A stretch of DNA of 64,000 nucleotides from Streptomyces sp. NBC_00250. Its GTDB lineage: Bacteria; Actinomycetota; Actinomycetes; Streptomycetales; Streptomycetaceae. The notes beneath the pieces were generated by a model. It was not told the DNA's origin and did not search any database. It saw only the letters and a program-made list of their open reading frames with translations. Shown here piece after piece: positions 1-7,735 of this stretch. The DNA is taken from the NCBI RefSeq assembly GCF_036192275.1, contig NZ_CP108088.1, forward strand, positions 868,001 through 932,000, given 5' to 3'. Each line of letters opens with the position of its first letter. Within the stretch, counting starts at the first letter, position 1. The translations under genes and the position numbers were made by a program.

Positions 1-757
1 CGCGGAAGCCGTCCTTGCGGGACGCCTTCCAGCGTTGCCCGGGCTCCCGCATGGGGATGACGCCCGCCTTCGCAAGGGCGGGCTTCCAGGCATGGTCGTT
101 GAAGTCGTTGGACCGGAGGGCATTACCGTGTGGAGTGGCCAGAAGGAGAGGGAAGGCCCGCTTCTCCCGCTCGGGCTCCGGACCACCCCAGGGCAGCTCG
201 ACTTCGACAGCCGGGTACTCATCGTGGGGTGAGAGCCCAAAGGCTTCGCCTTGACGAAGCCCGCACCCCAGGGCGACAACGACTGCGATCCGGTAACGCG
301 GGTTGATGATGTCCCGGACCCGCAGGGCGGTCTCCAGCGGCCATGCCTCGCGCTCTTCTGCTGGCACCTTTGGCCAGCGCACCGACTTGGCACGCATGGG
401 ATTGCGAGCAAGCCGCTTGTCGTCGATCGCTGTCTCGAAGATGTTCGAAAGCAGCATGAGAACTTTCCGGGCGGAACGGGGAGCGCATTCCTCTTCGAGG
501 GTCGCGACGTACCCCCGAAGCACGGTCGCGGAGACGTCCCTCAGCGCGACCTCGCCAAGGTGGGGAAGGACGTGAAGACGCACAGCTTGATCGACACGCC
601 TGACGGTGCCCGGCGCGCCCCGCACGCCCTTTCTCCAGTGGTGGGTGACGTAGTCGGCGAGAGTGATGGAACCATCGCGAGGGTCGGCAAACTCGCCCCG
701 TTCACTGTCGGTGCGGGCCCGGCGCAGCCACGCCTCAGCATCCTCCAAGGAGCTGTA
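1..757 (-). pseudogene. Tyrosine recombinase (integrase) relic, runs off left edge
   Basis: Reading the minus strand leftwards from about 757 gives an open frame resembling a phage/ICE-type tyrosine integrase. A SAM-like core-binding domain (ITLADYVTHHW, then a helix ending LSNIFETAIDD) is followed by the first catalytic block ALGCGLRQGEAFGL, which holds the first active-site Arg. Right after that block, near 230, the frame jumps to HDEYPAVEVELPWG, which normally lies further on, so part of the catalytic domain seems deleted in frame. The N-terminus is cut where an IS5-type transposase end begins (about 757). The C-terminal half with the HxxR and Tyr motifs lies outside the window. It is probably inactive. 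That it is an integrase relic is fairly clear; the exact family is not. Confidence 0.72.
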
Positions 758-872
758 CAAGCAACGCAACGTCGTCGAGCGCTGCTTCAACCGCTTCAAG
801 CAATGGCGCGGCCTCGCCACCAGGTACGACAAGGCAGCCGTCACCCTCGCAGCACTGCGCATGTGGGCATGA
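757..872 (+). pseudogene. IS5-family transposase C-terminal relic
   Basis: The frame reads LYKQRNVVERCFNRFKQW and ends in LAALRMWA before a TGA. This is the usual last part of IS5-family (IS112/IS1647-like) transposases, including the catalytic Glu region (YKQRNVVERCF). Only about 38 residues remain. The usual linker between TRYDK and AAVT (about five residues) is missing, so it also carries a small in-frame deletion. It abuts the integrase relic on its left and the MFS relic on its right, so this is probably a recombination scar. Confidence 0.72.
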
Positions 873-875
873 CCC

Positions 876-1397
876 CTTTGACGACGCTGCCTAGCGCGCG
901 GGAGCGAGCCGAGGTGCCGAGGGCGACGAGCGCGGCAGCCGCTCCGATCCCGGTGAGCACGCCGAAGAGCTGGGGTGTGCCGCCGAGGGGTGGGGCGAGG
1001 AAGGCGGCGGCGAAGGGGCGAGGGCGGAGGCGGTCATGGCGGGTGCGCTGAGGATGCCGGAGAAGCGTCCGTAGTGGGTGGTCCCCCAGCGGTCGGTGAT
1101 GGCTGCGGCCTGGAGGATGGTGAGGTTGCCGCGGACGACGCCCTCGACGACGGACACCGCGATCAGCAGCCCGAAGGGCCCGGGGACGATGGCGAAGGCG
1201 ACGGTGGTCAGGGCGCCGAGGACGATGAGGACGACGGTGCGGGTGGTGGTGCCCGTGTGGCGGGCGAGGGTCGTGGAGAGGGTGCGGCCGAGGCTCTGGC
1301 CGGCGCCTCCGAGGCCCAGGGCCCACGCGGCCTGGCTGGTGGTGCGCCACGGAAAGTTTGCTGCCCCCAGGGCAGGGCGATCCTCACCGCTCACCAC
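876..1397 (-). pseudogene. MFS transporter C-terminal relic with frameshift
   Basis: Two overlapping minus-strand frames join into the C-terminal half of a major facilitator transporter. The first gives hydrophobic segments around TVVLIVLGALTTVAFAIVPG and the loop ITDRWGTTHYGRFSGIL. The second continues with FAAAFLAPPLGG and a last helix LFGVLTGIGAAAALVALG. The frames are out of register at about 1014-1020, where a run of C residues seems to have lost one base. The N-terminal six helices are absent and the right end meets unrelated DNA, so the gene is truncated as well as frameshifted. Confidence 0.65.
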
Positions 1398-1498
1398 CTG
1401 GCTCTCTGCGTTGTGCGATCACGGAGACCAACGGTCTGTCACCCTGGGTGTCGGTATGGTCACAGGCGTGCCACGACAACACGGGAAGGCGGCCACAC

Positions 1499-1951
1499 AT
1501 GGCACAGGACCAGGGCAAGATGCTGCGGGACCGGTTCGACGAACTCAACACGGACGGCACCGGTGTCAGCCAGAAAGACGTTCGCGCTCTTCTCGTGGAC
1601 CAGGGCGGGTGGAAGGCGGCTGATGTCGACGTGACCCTGCGCGAAGCCACCGGTGGCACCGACGCACGGATCGACACCAACACCTTCCGCAGCATCGTTC
1701 GAGTGGATCTGGCGACGCCGACGGAGCAGAGCAAGCGGATGCTGGACGCGTTCAAGGCCCTCGACACCGACGACACCGGATTCATCACGGAGGCTGAGCT
1801 CCGCCAACTCCTTCTGAACTGGGGCGACTCACTGACCTCACCGGAGGTTGAGGAGCTCATGAAGGAGGTCACCGTGGACAGCGAGGGACGGGTCAGCTAC
1901 GACTCGTACGTCGCCGCGATCGTCACCGGCTACCCCCTGGCCTCTGCATAA
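1499..1951 (+). CDS. EF-hand (calmodulin-like) protein
   Basis: A 150-residue acidic protein with no signal peptide or membrane segment, so cytoplasmic. Three calcium-loop-like segments are visible. LNTDGTGVSQKD (about residue 16) is degenerate at loop position 12. LDTDDTGFITEAE (about 87) is canonical, with D1, D3, T5, G6, I8 and E12. VTVDSEGRVSYDS (about 123) resembles the fourth loop of calmodulin but ends in Ser. So one site should bind Ca2+ well and two weakly. The ATG at 1499 has a GGGAAGG-type ribosome site about 10 bases upstream. Small EF-hand proteins (calerythrin and CabD types) are common in Streptomyces and act as Ca2+ buffers or sensors. The partner is unknown. It is intact but surrounded by relics. 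Confidence 0.85.
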   Translation: MAQDQGKMLRDRFDELNTDGTGVSQKDVRALLVDQGGWKAADVDVTLREATGGTDARIDTNTFRSIVRVDLATPTEQSKRMLDAFKALDTDDTGFITEAELRQLLLNWGDSLTSPEVEELMKEVTVDSEGRVSYDSYVAAIVTGYPLASA

Positions 1952-1980
1952 CGGCCGAACCCGCGCACCTGGCCGAGCCG

Positions 1981-2008
1981 GCGCCCCTGCTGTGGTCGGC
2001 GGGGGCGC
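1981..2008 (+). terminator. Stem-loop after the EF-hand gene
   Basis: GCGCCCC at 1981-1987 pairs with GGGGCGC at 2002-2008 across a 14-base loop, 30 bases after the stop codon of the EF-hand gene. Probably its terminator; there is only a short T-rich tail. Confidence 0.45.
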
Positions 2009-2149
2009 TGCTTTGTCCTGCGGCGACCGAAGCGGTCTGACGATCCGTTCCGCGTTGGCAGGTGCCCTCGCCGCTGCGAAGATCACCGCCGGACACTAGA
2101 TACCAGCAACCGTGCTGCACTCGATGGCGAGCTGACGTCGCCAGGTCGG

Positions 2150-2336
2150 AACCTGCACAGTCAGCGTCACGAACATGTCTGCGACGCATCATCACAGGTC
2201 AGCGGCGTCACGAACACTGACCTACGCGGAGGAGCCGACGAAGCAGCCCAGTGGATTGACAACCACACGGGGCCTCCCGGCGGCGCCCAGTACAAACTCT
2301 GCAAGATCTGCCGGCCTCCGGCCCCCCAGCGCTAGC
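2150..2336 (+). pseudogene. Short C-terminal fragment of an unknown (plasmid-like?) protein
   Basis: One frame, without a good start codon, ends in DEAAQWIDNHTGPPGGAQYK, LCKICRPPAPQR and a TAG at 2334-2336. The composition and two closely spaced Cys look like real protein rather than random high-GC frame. The segment resembles ends of small hypothetical proteins on Streptomyces plasmids, but I cannot name a family. Little else in 1952-2350 can be read as a gene. Confidence 0.25.
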
Positions 2337-2353
2337 TGGCCCTGCTGGCAGGT

Positions 2354-2830
2354 TCAACCGGGCGAGGCTGGTGACCGGTCCTTCTCCGCGCGGGCCCGGC
2401 GCAGCGCGGCAGCCTCGGCGGCCGCGGCCGAACGGCGGCGCTGGGCACGGGCCTGCTCAATCGGGGCCGGCACATCGTCCGGTACGTCAGGCTCGGGGAA
2501 GGCACGGCGGGTCAGTGTGCAGCGCGGCGATCTGCCGCTCCACCGCCCGGGCGGTGGCCGGGTCCACACGGGACGGCGACGTGGCCTGGCGGTGCGCCTC
2601 GAGCGCGCGGTGGTAGCCGGCCCACGGAGCAGGGCGCGGCGTCGACACGGCGGGTGCGGACTCAGGCGAGGCCGGGTCGGCGGCCGCCGTGACGGGGCTG
2701 GCCTTCCCCGGGGCGGGCGGCAGGACGTGCAGGGTACGCACCCGCCGTGTCGGGCACCTGCCCGTGGGCCGCCGCGATCAGCTTCGGCGCGATCCAGCGC
2801 ACCTTCGTGCCGTGAAGATCGTGGGGCCAG
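2354..2830 (-). pseudogene. Degenerate unknown gene
   Basis: Minus-strand frames join into one plausible protein if two frameshifts are allowed. A segment with VRWIAPKLIAAAHGQVPDTA leads into one with GYHRALEAHRQATSPSRVDP and ARAVERQIAALHTDPP, then (shift near 2515) a charged helical tail with PIEQARAQRRRSAAAAEAAA before a stop near 2354. No domain is recognised. 2830-3189 holds no convincing gene on either strand. Confidence 0.25.
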
Positions 2831-3189
2831 GTTCTCTGAAGGTTCTTCTGCGGGAACTCGGGGTGTCCCCGCAGGTTGTTGGCGGGTGGGTCGTTGCGTT
2901 CGCCGGCGTCCGTGTCGGGCACCGGGTTGATGTCACTGGGCCAAAAGCGTTCATCCGGCCTGGCGCAGGGCGGCAGCGGCGGTCGGCACCGGCCGTCCGG
3001 CCCACTCCGCGCGGGCCGGACGGAGTACCTACACCTACGGCCAGGCGCGCAGCACGAGTGCGTACCAGCAGGGCTGGCGGTCAAGAAGCTGATCCAGGAC
3101 CAGATCAACAGGGCCTCGGGCCTGGCCTACGGCCCACGCGGCGGCGATGGTCACCGGCTCGATGCCAACGAGACGGGCAACGGGACGTG

Positions 3190-3966
3190 TCAGTAGGTCA
3201 GGACGACACAACCGTTCGCGCCGGGGAGGCTTTCGGTGTGCTGGTGGGCAAGACCGTTTACGGAGCCCGATCCGCCCGATCCGCCGCTGCCCGCACCGGC
3301 TCCGCAACTGTTGGGCGGAACGGCCCCGGGTGCACCGCCGGTGCCTCCCGCTCGGGTATCAGCGTTCGCTGCGGCGCCTGCCTGGCCCGTGTAAAGGTTG
3401 GCGAAGCTGCCGACGCACCAGCTCATTCCGCGATCGCCTCCCGCGCCTCCGGTGCCGGGAAAGGCGTTCGCGCTGTGGTGCCCGCCGGCACCGCCCTGCG
3501 CACCGGCGCCGCCGGCTGTGTCGTTGACCGTGACGGCCGAGTTCCCACTGGATGCGCCGTCTCGGTCCAGGCCACTGGCCGGCCCGCCGGAGCCGCCCGC
3601 GGCGACGGTGATGGTGATCCTGTCGCCGGGCTTGACGGGCAGGAAACAGGAGGAATTCGCTCCCCCGCCTCCGCCACCGCCGCCTGGCTGGGCCGTGCCG
3701 TCCCCGAACGCGGGGCCGGATCCAACGCCGCCGCCCCCGCCGCCCCCACCAGTCAGGCTCACCGCGATATAGGTCACGTCGCTCGGCACCGTGACGGTGT
3801 AGCTTCCCGGCGTGCTGTAGGTCCGCGTCTCAAGGGCGTGGGCGGGAGCGGCGGTGGCCAGGGACTGCAGTGCCCCGGCCATCACCATGAGACCCACGAC
3901 CCCCGCTCGCGTACGGCAGATGGAACGAGGGCAGGACCGGCGACGCGCGCCGGGGATGGTGACCAT
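3190..3966 (-). CDS. Secreted glycine-rich protein with phage-tail-fibre-like repeat domain
   Basis: A 258-residue protein. The start at 3966 is set by an AAGGAGACC ribosome site about 9 bases upstream; an earlier ATG 15 codons up lacks one. Residues 1-45 form a long signal peptide with an Arg-rich N-region (GARRRSCPRS) and AxA cleavage after ATAAPAHA. The mature part starts with a short beta segment (YSTPGSYTVTVPSDVTYIAV), then a Gly-rich body with runs of 7-8 Gly and GG-A/S repeats. It ends with NGCVVLTY, a hydrophobic end typical of the glycine-rich domains of phage tail fibres and bacterial surface proteins. Three internal Cys (SSCFL, MSWCVG, NSCGAG) plus the terminal one could form disulfides. 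Its role is unknown, probably an exported structural or adhesive protein. No operon partners. Confidence 0.75.
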   Translation of the reverse strand: MVTIPGARRRSCPRSICRTRAGVVGLMVMAGALQSLATAAPAHALETRTYSTPGSYTVTVPSDVTYIAVSLTGGGGGGGGVGSGPAFGDGTAQPGGGGGGGGANSSCFLPVKPGDRITITVAAGGSGGPASGLDRDGASSGNSAVTVNDTAGGAGAQGGAGGHHSANAFPGTGGAGGDRGMSWCVGSFANLYTGQAGAAANADTRAGGTGGAPGAVPPNSCGAGAGSGGSGGSGSVNGLAHQHTESLPGANGCVVLTY

Positions 3967-4148
3967 ATGCAGTAGGTCTCCTTGCGTATCCGTCCTGTCA
4001 GTCGAGGCCACACCGTAGGGCTTCAGGGCTCGGCCGGACGGCGTTGAAGGACCGGTTCACCCGTACGAGCTCCCAGCGGGGGTACCCCTATGTGTTCGGT
4101 CAAGGTCGAAGGTCAGCAGGTTGGTCTGGTCGAGGGCGGGCCGAGCCG

Positions 4149-4290
4149 GGCTGGCTCGGCGCCAGACGACACTTCAAAGCCCTCACCGGCCTCGTCCCCA
4201 TGGGCGCCCGCTTCCACAACCCCACGACCGGATGCTTCCTGTCCACCGACCCTGTCCACGGCGGTGGAGACAACCGTTGCCGCCTCCGCT
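4149..4290 (+). pseudogene. Rhs/YD-repeat protein C-terminal core relic
   Basis: The frame reads GWLGARRHFKALTGLVPMGA then RFHNPTTGCFLSTDPV. This is a close match to the conserved end of Rhs cores (GWLG...TGL..MG.R.YNP..GRFLSTDPV), just before the variable toxin tip. Upstream repeats and any toxin domain are missing, and the frame degrades after GGGDN. It is a scrap of a large toxin gene. 4291-4772 shows no convincing gene. Confidence 0.65.
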
Positions 4291-4772
4291 ACCTGGTCGG
4301 CTGGCCCTTCGACGCCGGGCACCGCCCGGTCCGCCAGCCTCATGTCGCCCACAACACCGCGCGCGGCCGCAGGGGGCACCACCGTACGGCGCCCCGGCGC
4401 TGTTCATCGGCGCGGCGGAGGAGACGATGAAGGTGATGGCTCCCCTGGACGACCACGCCTTGAACCCCGCTTCTGCGATCCCCTGATGGCCTACACCCTG
4501 AACGTGGCGGGCCTGACGGCCTGACGCACACAGGGCAGCGTCCAGCCCCCTGATGGTGATCACGAAGTTCTCGGCGGCGAGACCGCATCCCGAACCGCCA
4601 TGCCATCGGATGACACGGCTCGGCCAGACGAGTGACAGCGGCCGTCGCAAGCCGCTGCCGGCGGAACCGGTGTTCCAAGATCAGTCCGCCGCCGTCTCCG
4701 GCGGCGGCTGCTCTCCACCGCGTCTGTGCCGTGTGATCGGATCGACCACGGCTGTTCGAGGAGTCTCACGTC

Positions 4773-5294
4773 ATGCGTTCACGCGTCATCGCCGTCACGG
4801 CCGCCGCGCTCGCGGCCACCGCGGCACTCGCGCAACCCGCCCACGCCGCCCCGCTCGTCGACGGGGTCTACCGGTTCGCGGCTCTCACGGACGGCAAGTG
4901 TCTGGTCTGGCCCAAGTCTCACGCGAGTGTCGGCGTGGTGTCGCTGGGCGACTGCGCGGAGACCGCGTCCACCTCGGCGAACTGGCAGGTGCTGCGACGC
5001 CCCGACGGGAACATGGAAGTCTCCCCGTCGGGCTCGGACCCGCGCACCTGCCTGAAGGTGACGTCGTACCACGGCGTGTCGGTCACCAGCTGCGGTGACA
5101 GGTACGCCGAGTGGACCGTCTCCTACGGCTCCGACGGGCCCGGCAGCGTGGTGTGGGCCGACATCGAGCACACACCCGGCGACTTCTCCCCCTCGTTCGG
5201 AAAGATCGTGGACGATCCCGGCGTGAACGGTCGGATCGTGGTGAGGCACGCCCCCATCGAACCGCACTACTGGGCATTGCAGCCGGCCGGATAG
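4773..5294 (+). CDS. Small secreted protein of unknown function
   Basis: A 173-residue exported protein. A clear Sec signal peptide (MRSRVIAVTAAALAATAALA, cleaved after AHA near residue 28) follows a GAGGAG ribosome site 10 bases upstream. The mature part has four Cys (KCLVWP, GDCAET, RTCLKV, TSCGDR), likely two disulfides. It also shows repeated short beta motifs (DGVYRFAALTDGKCL, TSANWQVLRRPDGN) that suggest a lectin-like beta-trefoil such as a reduced ricin-type fold, but the QxW repeats of that family are not clear. Not recognised beyond this. It stands alone between relics. Confidence 0.7.
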   Translation: MRSRVIAVTAAALAATAALAQPAHAAPLVDGVYRFAALTDGKCLVWPKSHASVGVVSLGDCAETASTSANWQVLRRPDGNMEVSPSGSDPRTCLKVTSYHGVSVTSCGDRYAEWTVSYGSDGPGSVVWADIEHTPGDFSPSFGKIVDDPGVNGRIVVRHAPIEPHYWALQPAG

Positions 5295-5335
5295 GAGTCG
5301 TCGGGCCGATCGCGGTCTCGGATGCCCGATGACCC

Positions 5336-5665
5336 TTGCCGCCTCGTGCCGCCGGCGGCCGGGGCGACCAGGCCGCGCTCGGTCGTCATCAAGCTGATCG
5401 CCCTGCCCAGGCCGAGCGGGTCGCGGCCGTCGCGCGGCACGATCCGGGTCCGGCGCCGGGGCTTGTCCTGCCGGGTGACGCCGTTCTTCTTCGCCGCTTC
5501 GCGCTGCTGTCATCGCTGCTGACGGCGGGCGACTCAGCGTTCGCACCGCACTACCGCAGTACCGCGGACGCGCTGGGGCTGGAGACACCGACCGGCGATG
5601 CCGAGCTGCAAGACGTCATCGAGGCGGACGTGCAGCAGGTGTTCGATATCTGGCGGAGGCGATAG
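5336..5665 (+). CDS. Hypothetical protein fragment
   Basis: A 109-codon frame. Its last 75 residues look like real protein (FALLSSLLTAGDSAFAPHYR, LGLETPTGDAELQDVIEADV, ending VFDIWRRR), while the first 30 look random. It is probably the C-terminus of a longer cytoplasmic protein that lost its start; no family is recognised. An IS5 relic begins 115 bases downstream. Confidence 0.35.
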   Translation: MPPRAAGGRGDQAALGRHQADRPAQAERVAAVARHDPGPAPGLVLPGDAVLLRRFALLSSLLTAGDSAFAPHYRSTADALGLETPTGDAELQDVIEADVQQVFDIWRRR

Positions 5666-5779
5666 CACGCAGGTCTCCTGCCGCGCCTATCTCCGGTAGG
5701 TGCCGCCATCCGTGCCCGGCTGCCTCGGAGGGGGCACGGATGGCCTCTCACTGGGCGAGGCAGAAGGAACCGCCGGGCG

Positions 5780-6007
5780 GTGTTCACCGAGCCCGATGAT
5801 CACGGACTGGGTCGCTCACGCGGCGGGTTCACCACCAAGCTGCACCTGGCCGTTGAGCAGGGCCAGAAACCCATGGCGATCGTGATCACGGCCGGGCAGC
5901 GCGGCGACTCGCCGCAATTCGAACCGGTGCTGGAGAAGGTCCGCGTGCCCCGCATCGGGCCCGGGCCGGCCACGCGTCCGCCCCGATCGGGTGTGGGCGG
6001 ACGAGGC
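5780..6007 (+). pseudogene. IS5-family transposase middle fragment
   Basis: The frame gives DDHGLGRSRGGFTTKLHLAV then [19 protein letters not shown], the DDE core start of Streptomyces IS5-family transposases. After GPGPATRPP it shifts by one base, and the expected VWADEA is read in another frame up to about 6007. Exactly there the sequence turns into an alpha/beta hydrolase. Only about 75 residues of the roughly 270-residue transposase remain. Confidence 0.72.
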
Positions 6008-6494
6008 GTCGCGGTCGCCGGCGACTCCGTGGGCGGCAACATGAGCGCCGTGCTGACCCTGCTCGCCAAGGAACGCGGCGGCCTGACCCTCGCCCACCAG
6101 GTGCTCTTCTACCCGGTCACCGACGCCCGCTTCGACACCGATTCCTACCGCCAGTTCGCCGAAGGCTACTTCCTGCGGCGCGACGGCATGCAGTGGTTCT
6201 CGGACCAGTACACCACCGACGAGAGCCAGCGCGCCGAGATCACCGCCTCCCCCTGCGGGCCTCCCTCGAGCAGCTCAGCGGCCTTCCCCCGGCGCTGGTG
6301 ATCACCGCCGAGGCCGACGTGCTGCGCGACGAGGGCGAGGCGTACGCCGCCAAGCTGCGGCAGGCCGGGTCGAGGTGACCGCCATCCGCGTTCAGGGCGT
6401 CATCCACGACTTCGTCCTGCTCAACGCGCTGCGCGGCACCCAGGGCGCGGAGGTGGCCATCGCCACCCTGCGCACGGCCCTCGCCGCCCACTGA
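6005..6494 (+). pseudogene. Alpha/beta hydrolase (HSL-type esterase) C-terminal relic
   Basis: This starts abruptly at [20 protein letters not shown], the nucleophile elbow GDSxGG of the hormone-sensitive-lipase family; the upstream HGGG half is missing. It continues through [20 protein letters not shown]. After two single-base losses (near 6258 and 6368) it still shows the acid region [19 protein letters not shown] and the catalytic His in VIHDFVLLNALRGT, ending at a TGA at 6492-6494. It is fused directly to the IS5 relic and is not functional. Confidence 0.72.
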
Positions 6495-6577
6495 CCGTGG
6501 CGGCCGGCGGGCGGGGACCTGCCGCGGGGCGGGTCCCGGCCGCCGACACGCGCCCGTCCCCAGCCCGAGGGGACCCC

Positions 6578-7118
6578 ATGGCCACCGGCGACACCACCCC
6601 CGAGGGGCCCGAGCACCCGACCCGGCCCGACGGAGGCCGCCACCACGAGCCCGACCTGCGTGGCATGACACGCATCACCCTGAGGCCCATCGCCTCGCCG
6701 ATGCCACTGGGCTTCTACACCGTGGCGATCGCCTCGACCATCGTCGACTGCCTCCAACTCGGCCTGTTCGAGGACGGCGCCGAGCACGCCGTCGCCCTCA
6801 CGATCCTGCCCGCATTCTTCCTCCAACTCCTTGTGGGCTTCCACGCGTTCGGTGCCCGGGATGTCCTGGCAGCGACCCTGATGGCCTGCTTCTCCGGGAT
6901 GTGGCTTGCCAGCTCGCTGGTCCTGGCCACCCAGCCGCCGGGCGGCGCCCGGGTACTGGGCGTGCTGAACCTCTGCTTCGCCCTCTTCGCCCTGCTGATG
7001 GCGAGCGTCGCCAGACCCAAGCGGGCGCTGTGGCTGGTGCTGTGCACCGCCGCCGCTGCGCTCGCCGTCCGCGCGGGCCGGATCACCGCCCTGGGCGACG
7101 ACGCCGAGGTGATGGTCG
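6578..7118 (+). pseudogene. GPR1/FUN34/YaaH (acetate transporter)-like protein, C-terminus lost
   Basis: The ATG at 6578 follows GAGGGG. After a Pro-rich N-terminus (residues 1-40) the protein shows the start typical of the GPR1/FUN34/SatP family (IASPMPLGFYTVAIASTIVD) and then hydrophobic helices such as ALTILPAFFLQLLVGFHAFG, VLGVLNLCFALFALLMASVA and ALWLVLCTAAAALAVRAGR. The last expected helix is absent: after DDAEVMVGV the frame stays open to about 7393 but becomes Arg/Pro-rich nonsense. Family members carry acetate or succinate across the inner membrane. This copy is probably truncated and non-functional. 7119-7460 holds no gene I can support. Confidence 0.55.
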
Positions 7119-7460
7119 GCGTCCCATCGTCAGCCATGTCCTGCCCCAGCCTCGCGCGCGGACAACGGCTGGCCTGCCGATCCCATAGCCCCGTCGAGCC
7201 TCTTCCTCGACGGGGCCGTCCAGGCCCTCCCACAACCGCGCGCCGCCCACGACGACGATCCGGCCGACCTGTACCTCTACGACACGGCGCATCTGCGGAA
7301 GCGACACGTTCTCCGGCCCGCCCGCCCGGGCCCTCGCCCTGTTCCCGAGAGCGATGCAGCCGCACGCGCACGATGCACTCGCCGCGTACGTGACGGGCCG
7401 ACCCGGACCCTCCAGACCACTCTGGTCTGCGGACTCGTGTGATCACCGGGACCTTGAAGC

Positions 7461-7703
7461 ACCCCTGCCCCGCTGGCGACCCGCGGCCAAGGTGGTGCCG
7501 GCCGTCACCGACCTTGCCGCACCATCCTCATCTCCCCGTGGCTGGACATCAGCCTGACCGACCCGCGCATCGCCCTGCTCGAAGACCACGACCCCTGGCT
7601 CGCCGTCCCCGGCGCACGCTACGCCGGCGACCTCTACCGCGGCGCACTCCCCACCGACCACCCACACGTCAGCCCCTCCTGCCGATCCCCGAAGGCAGCC
7701 AGA
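7461..7703 (+). pseudogene. Broken partial copy of the esterase gene at 31379-32278
   Basis: Base-by-base comparison shows three blocks nearly identical to the downstream esterase. Roughly 7461-7521 matches 31715-31776, 7522-7676 matches 31904-32058, and 7677-7703 matches 32213-32239. Two inner stretches (about 127 and 155 bases) are missing, and the joins fall in short shared C-rich words (CCGC; CCCTCCT). The 155-base middle block differs at only a few positions. This is a duplicated segment that then suffered deletions. Confidence 0.8.
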
Positions 7704-7735
7704 AGCCGGACCTCGATGCACCAAGGGGACACGCC

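Noticed and set aside
7119..7440. Either-strand frames after the acetate-transporter relic
   Set aside because: No motif, start site or composition that marks a gene.
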